In this document: one piece after another, positions 37,133 to 45,247 of the stretch
How the letters are laid out: the number at the start of each line of letters is the position of its first letter
How positions within the stretch are numbered: the first letter of the stretch is position 1
Translations under genes and position numbers: made by a program
NCBI RefSeq assembly: GCF_018138085.1
Contig: NZ_CP073105.1
Coordinates: 3,162,001 to 3,226,000 of the forward strand
Direction: 5' to 3'
Source of the DNA: Stutzerimonas stutzeri
GTDB taxonomy: Bacteria; Pseudomonadota; Gammaproteobacteria; Pseudomonadales; Pseudomonadaceae
Length of the DNA stretch: 64,000 bases
Notes under the pieces: model-generated
Databases searched by the model: none
What the model saw: the letters and a program-made list of their open reading frames with translations, nothing else
What the model was told of the DNA's origin: nothing

Positions 37133-39064
37133 TCAGTCCAGCCCCAGCGCTTCTGCGACCGCCGCCCAGGGCACGTACTTGTAGTTCTGCGCACCTTCGG
37201 GCATGCGCTTGCGGCCGTCCTGCACCACCAGCATGCCGCGGTTCCAGAGGCCGCCGAGGTTGGCCGAGGTGACTTCCAGGCCATCGGTCTCCGAAGCGCC
37301 GTCGATGCCCCGCTCGGCATTCAGGCCAACCCGGAAGGCACCGCGCACGTCGTAGGGCGCCTGCGCATCGAGCACCAGATAGCTGTCGTTGCCCTGGCTG
37401 GAAATCACCAGGTAATCGGCGTTCTTACCCTGGTACAGCGCCAGGCCTTCGATGTCGTCATGCAGGGGGCCGCCGACGCCGATGACCTTTTCCAGCGTCG
37501 TCGCCGCATCGCTGCGCAGATCCAGCGTCCATACCGCCGCATCTTCCTCGCCGACAAACAGCCGCTGGTTGCGGTCATCAGCGACGCAGCCTTCAGGCTG
37601 GCTGCTCAATTTGAACTCGCGCACCTGCTCGCCACGCGGCGAACCGCTCGCACCATCGAGGCGGTACTGCTGGAAGGTGCCGTCCTTGTCATTGGCGATG
37701 GCATGAATGGCGCCCTGGCGGTCCTTGAACAGACACAGTCCGTAGATTTCATTGAACGGCGTTGCGATCTCGCCGATGCCGCTGACCTGGCCGCTGCGCG
37801 GGTCGATGGCGAACAGGTGCAGGCTGTTGTGATCGCGATTGCTCGCCACGGCCAGATCGACCCGCTTGCCGCCGAGGGCGAAGCCGGAGCGCACGTCGAC
37901 GTTGTTCAGACGCCCCACCGGCAGGTACTGCAGTTGCTTGCCCGTCAGGTCGTAAACAGCCAGCCCGCCCTTCTTGTCGGTGCCCAGGACACGGCTGCGT
38001 GCAGGGTCGGCCGGGTTGACCCAGATCGCCGGATCGTCCGCCGCATCGCCCAGGTGCGGCACCGGATCGGTCTGCACCATCGCAGGCAGCATCGGAATCA
38101 CCGGCGTTGCGGCCGGCGCCTGGGGCTGCCAGTCCAGCTGCGCGCGATGCATGCCACGCTCATCAGTCAGCAACAGATCGAGGCCGGCCGGCGTGACGCG
38201 GGCACTGACCTGCTCCGGTTCGTCGAAGCCATCCAGTGCGATCACCTCATGGCTGCGCCAGTCATCGCCGTCACGCTGATACAGGTGCAGCGCACCCGCT
38301 TCCGGGTCCAGCGCCAGTAACCCGCCCGGCACCAGAGCCATCCCGGCAGCGGCTTCGGCGATACCGCCGAACGGCTGCACGATGTCCACCGGATGGCGCA
38401 GCAACGGCGCTTCGGCGTCTGCGGGGTAACGCCAGAGGCCGACGTTTTCTTCGTTCACGACCAGCTCGTCGGTCTGATCATCCACCTGGCAGTAGCTGCT
38501 CTCCGGTGGCAGGCTCAGACCACGCACGCGCTGTGGCGCAGCCAGCAGCTTCTGCCCCGCCGCTACCAGCCATTGCTCGCCAATGCCTTGCGCACCGACC
38601 AGAAACACGTAGCCGTTGCGCGCGGCGTCGCGGTACAGACACAGCCCTTCGATGGCGAAGTTTGTCTTCGGGACATACAGCGGCTGGCTCCAGCGTTGCT
38701 GGCGGTCCAGCCCGAGCAGCACGGCCTGCTGACGCTTGCGGTCCAGAGTGGCGATCAGCAATCCCTGCTCGCTGGCGCGGTGATCCAGCCCGTCGAAGCG
38801 ACCTTGGAAACTGCTGAGTACCGCGCCCTTTGCATCCAGCATCTGCAAGCCACGCGAATCCGGGCGCACAAGCAGCTGCGAGGCGCCCGGCCAGAATCCG
38901 TCATTGCCGATCAGCTGGGCGCTTTCGGCTTCCAGCGGGGCGGCGCTCGTCATGCTCAGGGTCGCTGCGGTCTGCTCCGCAGGCGGCTGGGCAGTTCCGG
39001 ACTGACAGCCTGCCAACGCAACGCAGAGGCTCAGCCACAAAGGTTTGTACGAAATTACGTCCAT
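37133..39064 (-). CDS. Tandem-domain beta-propeller phytase lipoprotein
   Basis: 643 residues. Lipoprotein signal with a textbook lipobox (ALAGC, C20), so membrane-anchored. Two consecutive propeller domains of the 3-phytase/BPP type. The C-terminal one (about 330-643) carries the catalytic and Ca/phosphate-binding motifs: DAADDPAIWVNP, TDKKGGLAVYDL, RLNNVDVR, GLCLF, PEGCVADD, GEEDAAVW, DDIEGLALY, SSQGNDSY and DGLEV. The N-terminal one (about 45-325) has degenerate equivalents (FDGLDHR, AIEGLCLY, EENVGLWRY) and is probably non-catalytic. It should hydrolyse Ca-phytate at the cell surface or in the periplasm. Lies between its TonB-dependent receptor and exbB. Confidence 0.9.
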   Translation of the reverse strand: MDVISYKPLWLSLCVALAGCQSGTAQPPAEQTAATLSMTSAAPLEAESAQLIGNDGFWPGASQLLVRPDSRGLQMLDAKGAVLSSFQGRFDGLDHRASEQGLLIATLDRKRQQAVLLGLDRQQRWSQPLYVPKTNFAIEGLCLYRDAARNGYVFLVGAQGIGEQWLVAAGQKLLAAPQRVRGLSLPPESSYCQVDDQTDELVVNEENVGLWRYPADAEAPLLRHPVDIVQPFGGIAEAAAGMALVPGGLLALDPEAGALHLYQRDGDDWRSHEVIALDGFDEPEQVSARVTPAGLDLLLTDERGMHRAQLDWQPQAPAATPVIPMLPAMVQTDPVPHLGDAADDPAIWVNPADPARSRVLGTDKKGGLAVYDLTGKQLQYLPVGRLNNVDVRSGFALGGKRVDLAVASNRDHNSLHLFAIDPRSGQVSGIGEIATPFNEIYGLCLFKDRQGAIHAIANDKDGTFQQYRLDGASGSPRGEQVREFKLSSQPEGCVADDRNQRLFVGEEDAAVWTLDLRSDAATTLEKVIGVGGPLHDDIEGLALYQGKNADYLVISSQGNDSYLVLDAQAPYDVRGAFRVGLNAERGIDGASETDGLEVTSANLGGLWNRGMLVVQDGRKRMPEGAQNYKYVPWAAVAEALGLD

Positions 39065-39095
39065 GGTTTTTCCAATCAGCAGCCGCTGACCGACA

Positions 39096-39114
39096 CCGTT
39101 CCGAAGGGGAACGG
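39096..39114 (-). promoter_or_regulatory. Intercistronic hairpin between receptor and phytase genes
   Basis: CCGTTCC (39096-39102) pairs with GGAACGG (39108-39114) around a 5-nt loop, in the 97-nt gap. No T-run; may adjust relative expression. Confidence 0.35.
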
Positions 39115-39161
39115 AACGGCATCGGGGCGGCGTAAGGGTCGAAGTCGATAAAGGCGCCAGG

Positions 39162-41642
39162 TCAGAAATGCGTCAGGGTCAGGCCGAGCTTGTAGGTCGG
39201 GCCGTACTCTTCGTACTGGGCGTTGTAGTGGCTGCGCCCGGTGTAGACAAAGTAGGACTCGTCAGTGAGGTTCAGCGCCTCGAGCGTCACCTGCAGGTTC
39301 GGCGTGATGAAGTAGCCCGCCTTGAAGTCCAGGAACAGCTGCTCGTCGGCGTACAGGTCGTGGGCTTCGTCGTCGATGCCAGCGACTTCGGCCAGGTATT
39401 CGGACTTGTAGTTGGCCGCCAGACGCATGTTGAAGACGTCGTTCTCCCAGCCGACCATCAGGTTGCCGACGGTATCGGAGTGGTTCGGCAGGTCGATGCT
39501 GCGGCTGCTGCCCTGCCCTTCGATGTCCGCGTCGGACTTGCTGAAGGTGGCGTTGGCGCCCAACAGCACGCCGTTCCAGGGCGCCGGCAACCAGTCGAGC
39601 TTCTGCGAATAGGACAGCTCGAGGCCGTAGAGCTTGGCGCTGCTGCCGTTCTCGAAGCTCAACGCTTCGTCATAGGCCGCCCACTCGCCCGTGCCGGCGA
39701 GGTCGGTGTTGTAGATGAAGTTGTCGATGTCCTTGTAGAACAGGTACGCCGCCACGGCGCCGGCACGGCCCATGTAATGCTCGATGCCGAGGTCGTAGTT
39801 CACCGACTCGAGCGGCTTGAGGTCGGGGTTGCCGAACTCCGCTTCGTCGCCGTCGATGACGAAACCGGGCGCCAGCTGCTCGAACGTCGGGCGTACCACG
39901 GTGTTGGTCCACGCAGCCCGGATGAAGGTATCGGACGTCAGCTCATAACGGGCGTGCAACCCCGGCAGCCAGTGGTCATAGCGGTTGTTGCTGGAAACGG
40001 ATTCGAATTCGCCGTCCCGAACGCCGGTACCCTTGGCGTTGAGTTCGGTGCCTTCGTAACGCAGGCCGGCGATGATGCGCCACTTGTCCACATCCACAGT
40101 GTTCATGAAGTAGGCGGCGTTGATGTCCTCGCTCATATCAAAGTCACCGATGCGCGACTCTTCTTCGTCGCGAAATTCGCTCGCGTCCTGGCCACCGATC
40201 AGACCTTCAAGGGCGCCAGCACTGATGCCCGGGCCAAAGCGGCCGAGGCCGTAGTCGACAGTGCCGTGCCGGAAGTCGGCCAGGGTCAGATCATCGAAAT
40301 CATCGTAGGCCCAGACATCGACGTCGTTGGTCTTGTCGCGCCGGCTGAGCTTGCCGCCGAACTTGAATTGAGAGGCGTAGCCCTGGATGTCGTAGTCGCG
40401 GGCCAGGTCCAGACGGATGTTCTTTTCCTTGTCGCGGGCATCGCTCTCTTCCCACTCCACCTCGTCCAGCTCGAAGCTGGCGGGATCGTAAAAGGACGGA
40501 TCGGCCGTCAGCCGCGGTTTGGTCGTACTGGAAAAACCGACATCGGCGAAGTCGCCTTCGAAGGTGGCGCTGGAAATGCCGCCCGGGTTGCGCTCACGCG
40601 CCTCGCTGTAGCCGACCTGCCCGCTGAGCGTCCACATCCCCATCATCCGCTCGCCGCCGAAGACGTAGGACTGAATGGTCTGGGTTTCCTCGCGCGACTT
40701 CAGCTCGCGCCAGCCCTCGGCATCGCCCAGCTCGCCGGCCAGCTGCGCGTCTTCGAACTCGACGCCGGCCGCATTGCGGGTTTCGGTGTCCTTGAAGCGG
40801 CTGTAGAGGGTGCGCAGGTAGTAGCCGCTGACGTCATCGGGCTGGTAGTCGAAGTTGAGGCCGAACCCGGCGCGCTCACGGGTGATCTCGTAGTCGCGCT
40901 GCTCGAACTCCTCCAGCCGGGCGCCGTCCTCGAAATCCCACTTGCCGCCGGTTTCGACGTTGTCGGAGCCGAAGTCGCGTTCCTGCCAGCTCAGGGCGGC
41001 GGCGACACCGAAGTTGTCCACGCCATCACCGAGACTGAAGCGGTTGCTGACCGCACCGGAGAACTTCGGGCTGGTCTTGCCGACGTTCTCGTCGTAGCTG
41101 CCTTCGGTGCTGAGGCTGTAGAACAGGCCGTCGTGGTCGAAGGCGGACAGGCTCTCTACCTCGATGGTGCCGCCGAGGGAGTTGGCGTCCATGTCCGGGG
41201 TCAGCGTCTTGACCACTGAGAGCGACTGCACCAGTTCGGAGGGCAGCACGTCCAGCGCCACGGCGCGACGGCCGCTTTCCGGCGAGGGCACCAGGGTGCC
41301 GTTGATGGTGACGCTGTTCAGGTCCGGCGCGATGCCGCGCACGCTGACGAAGCGGCCCTCACCCTGGTCGCGTTCGACCGAGAGCCCCGGGATGCGCTGC
41401 AAGGCCTCGGCGGCGTTGTCGTCCGGTAGCTGGCCGATGCCGTCGGCGTGGACCACGCTCTTTACGCTGTCGGAGTTGCGTTGTTCCTTCAATGCCTCGT
41501 CGATGCTGGCGGCCTGGCCGATCACTTCGACGTGTTCCAGGACAAGCGGCTCCTCGGCCCAGGCCGAACCGGCGCTGACGGCCAGGGCCAGCAGGCTGAT
41601 GCGGAATCCTGCATGACGGATGCCGCTGCGGTATGTGCTCAT
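39162..41642 (-). CDS. TonB-dependent outer-membrane receptor, probably for inositol phosphates
   Basis: 826 residues, signal peptide of about 29 residues (SAWA). The ATG at 41642 follows GGGGGA at 8 nt. Near the mature N-terminus LEHVEVIGQ is a candidate TonB box. The plug follows (GIGQLPDDNAAEALQRIPGLSV, RFVSVRGIAPDLNSVTINGT, VALDVLPSELVQSLSVVKTLTPDMDANSLGGTIEV in separate blocks), and the barrel ends in F (LTLTHF). The plug style is that of the TonB-dependent receptor subclass found with polymer- and phytate-degrading enzymes. Ligand is inferred from the phytase downstream. First gene of the leftward array, with a candidate Pho box upstream. Confidence 0.9.
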   Translation of the reverse strand: MSTYRSGIRHAGFRISLLALAVSAGSAWAEEPLVLEHVEVIGQAASIDEALKEQRNSDSVKSVVHADGIGQLPDDNAAEALQRIPGLSVERDQGEGRFVSVRGIAPDLNSVTINGTLVPSPESGRRAVALDVLPSELVQSLSVVKTLTPDMDANSLGGTIEVESLSAFDHDGLFYSLSTEGSYDENVGKTSPKFSGAVSNRFSLGDGVDNFGVAAALSWQERDFGSDNVETGGKWDFEDGARLEEFEQRDYEITRERAGFGLNFDYQPDDVSGYYLRTLYSRFKDTETRNAAGVEFEDAQLAGELGDAEGWRELKSREETQTIQSYVFGGERMMGMWTLSGQVGYSEARERNPGGISSATFEGDFADVGFSSTTKPRLTADPSFYDPASFELDEVEWEESDARDKEKNIRLDLARDYDIQGYASQFKFGGKLSRRDKTNDVDVWAYDDFDDLTLADFRHGTVDYGLGRFGPGISAGALEGLIGGQDASEFRDEEESRIGDFDMSEDINAAYFMNTVDVDKWRIIAGLRYEGTELNAKGTGVRDGEFESVSSNNRYDHWLPGLHARYELTSDTFIRAAWTNTVVRPTFEQLAPGFVIDGDEAEFGNPDLKPLESVNYDLGIEHYMGRAGAVAAYLFYKDIDNFIYNTDLAGTGEWAAYDEALSFENGSSAKLYGLELSYSQKLDWLPAPWNGVLLGANATFSKSDADIEGQGSSRSIDLPNHSDTVGNLMVGWENDVFNMRLAANYKSEYLAEVAGIDDEAHDLYADEQLFLDFKAGYFITPNLQVTLEALNLTDESYFVYTGRSHYNAQYEEYGPTYKLGLTLTHF

Positions 41643-41708
41643 GAACAATCCCCCGAACGCTGATTACCGGGTCCATCCCGGAACTGGAGCGGACGGTAGG
41701 GTCGGGAT

Positions 41709-41726
41709 ATGGCGGTTCTGTGACAC
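41709..41726 (-). promoter_or_regulatory. Candidate Pho box upstream of the TonB-dependent receptor
   Basis: Minus strand reads GTGTCAC-AGAA-CCGCCAT, 11 of 14 matches to the CTGTCAT/CTGTCA(T/C) repeat with the usual 4-nt spacer, 67-84 nt before the receptor ATG. Weaker than the exbB site; supported mainly by the gene content. Confidence 0.35.
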
Positions 41727-41871
41727 AGGGCGGTGCAGGGGCGCCAGCGAGCGCTGATTAGGGTGGTTTTTGGGGGGAGTTGAGCTGATATGACCTGGTT
41801 TGGTGGCCGCTGGGTGGGGTCTATGTGAGGTAGCGGTTCGTGCCGCTGCTCGTTTTCGCGCGGTTCTGGAC

Positions 41872-42123
41872 GCTGGTTTCGCCCTGCTGGGCGACTCACT
41901 TTTTCCAGACGCGGAAAAAGTAAGCAAAAACGCTTGCCCCTGCATCCGGCCCTGCGCTTCGCTTCGGGTTCGTTCGCTCCATCGTTGCTTCAGGGGTCGG
42001 CTTACAAGGGCCATCCCTGGCCCTTTAAGCCTCTCGCCGCATCCATGCGGCTCAACCCCTTACGCAACGATTCCGCTCACCCTTCTGATGGGGCCTTCGG
42101 TGTCGTCTGTTGGTCTGTTGGTC
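41872..42123 (+). repeat. Left arm of a nested inverted-repeat element (structured, non-coding)
   Basis: About 250 nt that recurs inverted at 42249-42502. In order it contains four hairpins: H1 CGCCC-TGCT-GGGCG (41880-41893), H2 CTTTTTCC/GGAAAAAG (41899-41920), H3 AAGGGCCA/TGGCCCTT (42006-42025) and H4 CCGCAT/ATGCGG (42037-42050). Invariant single-stranded words include CTTGCCCCTGCATCCGG. Several frames are open here but none resembles a protein. The overall look is of a dispersed repeat I have seen in Pseudomonas-type genomes (recollection, not checked). Confidence 0.75.
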
Positions 42124-42166
42124 TGGAGAGATCAAAAGCCTCGGCATTATTGGGTGGGTTTCACAA

Positions 42167-42220
42167 CGTAGGATGGGCGAAGCCCATCGCAAAAGCTTGA
42201 TGGGTTGCACCCATCCTACG
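42167..42220. repeat. 54-nt GTAGGATGGG palindromic repeat nested inside the element
   Basis: Ends are CGTAGGATGGG (42167-42177) and CCCATCCTACG (42210-42220), perfect 11-nt inverted repeats. The interior has a second inverted pair (GCCCATC / GATGGGT). This resembles the widespread short palindromic GTAGGATGGG repeats of gamma-proteobacteria (recollection). It lies near the centre of symmetry of the two large arms. Confidence 0.8.
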
Positions 42221-42248
42221 AGACGCGGGTTGCTTTGCTTCTTTACTG

Positions 42249-42502
42249 ACAAGCGAACCATCAGACACAGCCGGACGCCCCATCAGGAGGCCGAATGGAA
42301 TCGCTGCGTAGAGGGGCGAGCGGCATGGATGCCGCAAGAGCCGTGAAGGGCCATGGATGGCCCTTGCGCGGCGACCCTCGGAGCAGCGATGGAATGAGGG
42401 AAGTCGAGCGCAGCGAGACCCGGATGCAGGGGCAAGACCTTTTGGTTCCTTTTGGGGCGACTGCCAAAAGGGACTCGCCCAGCAGGGCGAAACCAAGCTC
42501 TC
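42249..42502 (-). repeat. Right arm of the nested inverted-repeat element
   Basis: Inverted copy of 41872-42123, alignable almost without gaps. Hairpins: H1 42476-42489, H2 CCTTTTGG/CCAAAAGG (42448-42471), H3 AAGGGCCA/TGGCCCTT (42346-42365) and H4 GCGGCAT/ATGCCGC (42320-42335). In H2 and H4 the stems differ from the left arm at paired positions in a compensatory way. The remaining 165 nt to the GGDEF gene have no other recognised feature. Confidence 0.75.
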
Positions 42503-42667
42503 AGCCCACTCACCAATAAGCCTAACGCTGAACCTAAGCAGCGCCGCCTTTGAATCTATCCCTAAAAAACCCTGAGCCAATTCAACCCCCACCTCAGTCA
42601 TCCAACCGTCACATTCATCTGTTTCCGTGCCCTCACACACTGGCGCGCGCCTCGCCACGGAGACCCG

Positions 42668-43582
42668 ATGAAATCCCTGCTCAAGCTCCACACCCTCACC
42701 CTGCTCGGCCTCGCCTTCGTCGCCAACCTCGGCCTGCAGGTCTACCTGGCCACCGGCCAGATCAAGCCCTGGGCCGAGATCAACTGGACGGATGTCGCCG
42801 GCGAAGGCGGCTCAGCCGTGCTCGCGCTGGCCTGGCTGATCATGCTGCTGCACAGCCGCCCGGCCGGTCGGGTGACCCGGCTACTCGCGCTGGGGCTGGC
42901 GTGCGTGTTCTTTTCCTGGTGGATGGACACGCTGGACGAATTCATCAAGCTGCCGGAACTGGCGATCTGGGACAACTGGCTGGAGACCGCACCGATGCCC
43001 GTCGGCCTGGTGCTGTTGACCCTCGGCATCTACCACCTCAATCAGGAGCAACGCGCCATCAGCCAGCAGATGAGCAAACGTGAGAAAGGCTTTCGCGAGC
43101 ACCGCCTGTTCGACAAGCTCACCCCCTTGGGCGCCGCCGAATACCTGCGCCAGCAGGTGCAGCAGGCGCTCGGTCACGCCCAGGCGGAACAGCAACCGCT
43201 ATCGCTGGTGGTCGTGGACCTGGATGATTTCAGCGCCATCAACCAGCGCTACGGCCAGGCCGAGGGTGACGCCATCTTGCAGGCCATGGCGCAACTGCTG
43301 CTACTCAACCTGCGCCGTCAGGACCTGCTCTGCCGTCTGGCCGGGGATCGCTTCGTCGCGGTATTGCCCAACACCGGCGAGACCCAGGCCCGCTTGATTG
43401 CGGCCGAATTGCAGCACGCCGTGGCCAGCCTGGCGCACAAGACAGCGCAGCACGGCGAACGGGTCCAACTGCGGGCCAGCACCGGCACCGTGATGGCCTT
43501 CGACGAGGATGCCGAGCAGTTGCTCAAGCGCCTCAACCTGAACCTGGCCAAGACCAAGCAGCAGCTGCCGCGCTGCGCCTGA
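42668..43582 (+). CDS. Membrane GGDEF-domain protein with degenerate active-site motif
   Basis: 304 residues. Four N-terminal membrane helices (about residues 8-30, 40-60, 67-85 and 100-118), then a short helical linker and a GGDEF domain. The domain keeps LVVVDLDDFSAINQRYG with its metal-binding Asp, but the signature is AGDRF (RLAGDRFVAVLP) instead of GG(D/E)EF. Catalytic diguanylate cyclase activity is therefore doubtful; it may be a nucleotide sensor. Followed after 9 nt by an AraC-type regulator, so the two form an operon and the membrane protein may signal to it. Confidence 0.85.
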   Translation: MKSLLKLHTLTLLGLAFVANLGLQVYLATGQIKPWAEINWTDVAGEGGSAVLALAWLIMLLHSRPAGRVTRLLALGLACVFFSWWMDTLDEFIKLPELAIWDNWLETAPMPVGLVLLTLGIYHLNQEQRAISQQMSKREKGFREHRLFDKLTPLGAAEYLRQQVQQALGHAQAEQQPLSLVVVDLDDFSAINQRYGQAEGDAILQAMAQLLLLNLRRQDLLCRLAGDRFVAVLPNTGETQARLIAAELQHAVASLAHKTAQHGERVQLRASTGTVMAFDEDAEQLLKRLNLNLAKTKQQLPRCA

Positions 43583-43591
43583 GGAACGGCC

Positions 43592-44617
43592 ATGACTACA
43601 GGCTACGATTGCGACACGCGCTTCATCCCCGCACACCATCAGCCAGCCGTGCTGATCGACCTGGCGCTGTCACGCGGGATCGACAGCCACCAGCTGCTGC
43701 GTAGCAGCGGGCTGTTCTATGAAGACGTCGTCAGCGGGCAGGCGCGGATCAGCCCCCTTCAATTTCTGACCCTGATTGGAAACGCGCAACGCTTGCTCGG
43801 CGCCGAAGACAGCAGCTTCCTGTTCGGCCAGCGTTTGCTGCCCGGCCACTACGGCGAGGCCAGCCACGCACTGACCCACGCCTGCACGCTGCATCAGGCG
43901 CTGGAACAGCTGCAGCAATTTCGCGCCCTGCTCAGCCCGCTACTGACGCCCCGCCTGCTGCTCGACGGGCAGCAGGCATACCTGTACTGGACCGACAGCT
44001 GTGGCGCAGGCGACCAGCAGCGCTTTCTCACCGAGGCCAGCCTGACCGCCGTGGTCGCGATGAGCAGACGGCTATCCGGCGAGCGACTGCCGTGGCGCTT
44101 TTACCTTGCCTATCCGCAACCGCGATATGTCGAGCAATATTGGGTGCATCTGGGCGAGCAGCTGACCTTCGCCAGTCAGATGACCATGATGAGTCTGCCG
44201 CTGGAATATCTGCACAAGCCTTGGCCCGGCGCTTCCGCTATCGCCGGACAGGTTGCGCAGCAGGCGAGTTGCGCACAGCTGGAAAGCCTTGGCTGGCCTG
44301 GCAGCTTTATCGATCAGCTGTACGACCATCTGTACGCGAATATTCGGGAGCCACTGAACCTGGAACGTGTCGCCAGTGCCTTCGAGATGAGCCCCGCGTC
44401 GCTCAAGCGCAAGCTGCACAAACACGGCACCGGCTTCCAGGACCAGCTCGATCAGGTCCGCAAGCATGTGGCGCTGTATCTCTACCAGATGAAGGGCTAC
44501 AGCAACGAGGAGGTCGCCGGCTACCTACGCTTCAACGACACCACCAATTTCCGCCGCTCGTTCAAGCGCTGGACGGGCCTCGCGCCGAGCGCCCTGCGCC
44601 AGTTGCTCGACAGCTGA
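43592..44617 (+). CDS. AraC-family transcriptional regulator (arabinose-binding-type N-domain)
   Basis: 341 residues. N-terminal domain of the PF12625 type (AVLIDLALSRGIDSHQLLRSSGL...GEASHALTHACTLHQALEQLQQF in parts). C-terminal double helix-turn-helix, about residues 235-340 (REPLNLERVASAFEMSPASLKRKLHKHG and YSNEEVAGYLRFNDTTNFRRSFKRWTG). Regulators of this type usually control catabolic or fatty-acid genes. Starts 9 nt after the GGDEF-like gene. Target unknown; no divergent neighbour. Confidence 0.9.
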   Translation: MTTGYDCDTRFIPAHHQPAVLIDLALSRGIDSHQLLRSSGLFYEDVVSGQARISPLQFLTLIGNAQRLLGAEDSSFLFGQRLLPGHYGEASHALTHACTLHQALEQLQQFRALLSPLLTPRLLLDGQQAYLYWTDSCGAGDQQRFLTEASLTAVVAMSRRLSGERLPWRFYLAYPQPRYVEQYWVHLGEQLTFASQMTMMSLPLEYLHKPWPGASAIAGQVAQQASCAQLESLGWPGSFIDQLYDHLYANIREPLNLERVASAFEMSPASLKRKLHKHGTGFQDQLDQVRKHVALYLYQMKGYSNEEVAGYLRFNDTTNFRRSFKRWTGLAPSALRQLLDS

Positions 44618-44649
44618 CGCAGGCTGGAGCTGGACGTCGCCGAGGCGGG

Positions 44650-44799
44650 CTACTGCACGGTCCGCCTGGCCGGAACAGGCGCGGCTTCGCGCGTGGTCGG
44701 TCGATCGCTCAGGGTGGAGAACGCTTGGCGCAGCAGCAAAGCGGCAACACCGGCCAGGGCCAGAAATGCGATGAGCACCGGTATGGCATGTTCGTTCAT
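44650..44799 (-). CDS. Small single-pass membrane protein
   Basis: 49 residues: MNEHAIPVL then one hydrophobic segment (about residues 5-27, VLIAFLALAGVAALLLRQAF) and a basic tail ending ARRTVQ. Weak ribosome site (GGAA about 12 nt upstream). Plausible small membrane protein of unknown role, convergent with the AraC gene. Confidence 0.5.
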   Translation of the reverse strand: MNEHAIPVLIAFLALAGVAALLLRQAFSTLSDRPTTREAAPVPARRTVQ

Positions 44800-44983
44800 T
44801 GCGCTGATTCCACTGATGAGAAGGCTTTGCCGTGATGGCCTTCTGATACTAGCACTATGCAGAGCGCAGCAATAGCGCACCGGCACCGTCCGATGGACCG
44901 TAACGCGAGCGGATGCGAGACAAATCGCCTCGTGGCGGGTCTTACCCAACAACCGACCGACTCAGCCACTCGTGGGAGGCCCT

Positions 44984-45148
44984 ATGCAGCGGGACTACAC
45001 CAGGCAATACCACCATTTGCGCACACACATTGATCGCATGCTCGGCAACGGCGCGGTGATCGAGGAACGGAGACCGCTCACCATCCGCCGCGGTGATCAG
45101 CTGTTCCGCGTTGCGTGCGGAATGCTGATCGCCGAGCTGGCCCGCTGA
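44984..45148 (+). CDS. Small basic hypothetical protein
   Basis: 54 residues, MQRDYTRQYHHLRTHIDRML then a short beta-rich, Arg-rich tail with a single cysteine. Supported by a strong ribosome site (GGGAGG, 5 nt before the ATG). No family recognised and no membrane segment. Confidence 0.45.
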   Translation: MQRDYTRQYHHLRTHIDRMLGNGAVIEERRPLTIRRGDQLFRVACGMLIAELAR

Positions 45149-45247
45149 AACACGGCTCGAGAAAACCGCTGGCCCGGGCTCCGCAGACAGGGAATGCCCT
45201 AACCGCCGCCCGGACGACCCGTAGCGTCCCGATCGAGCGGGCGCGGC

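Noticed and set aside
39168..41219. A 683-codon open frame antisense to the TonB-dependent receptor
   Set aside because: No ribosome site or domain; typical high-GC antisense frame.
41800..42691. Several 60-180-codon frames inside the nested inverted element
   Set aside because: They follow the hairpin repeats, differ between the arms and show compensatory, not codon-level, change; unlikely to be proteins.
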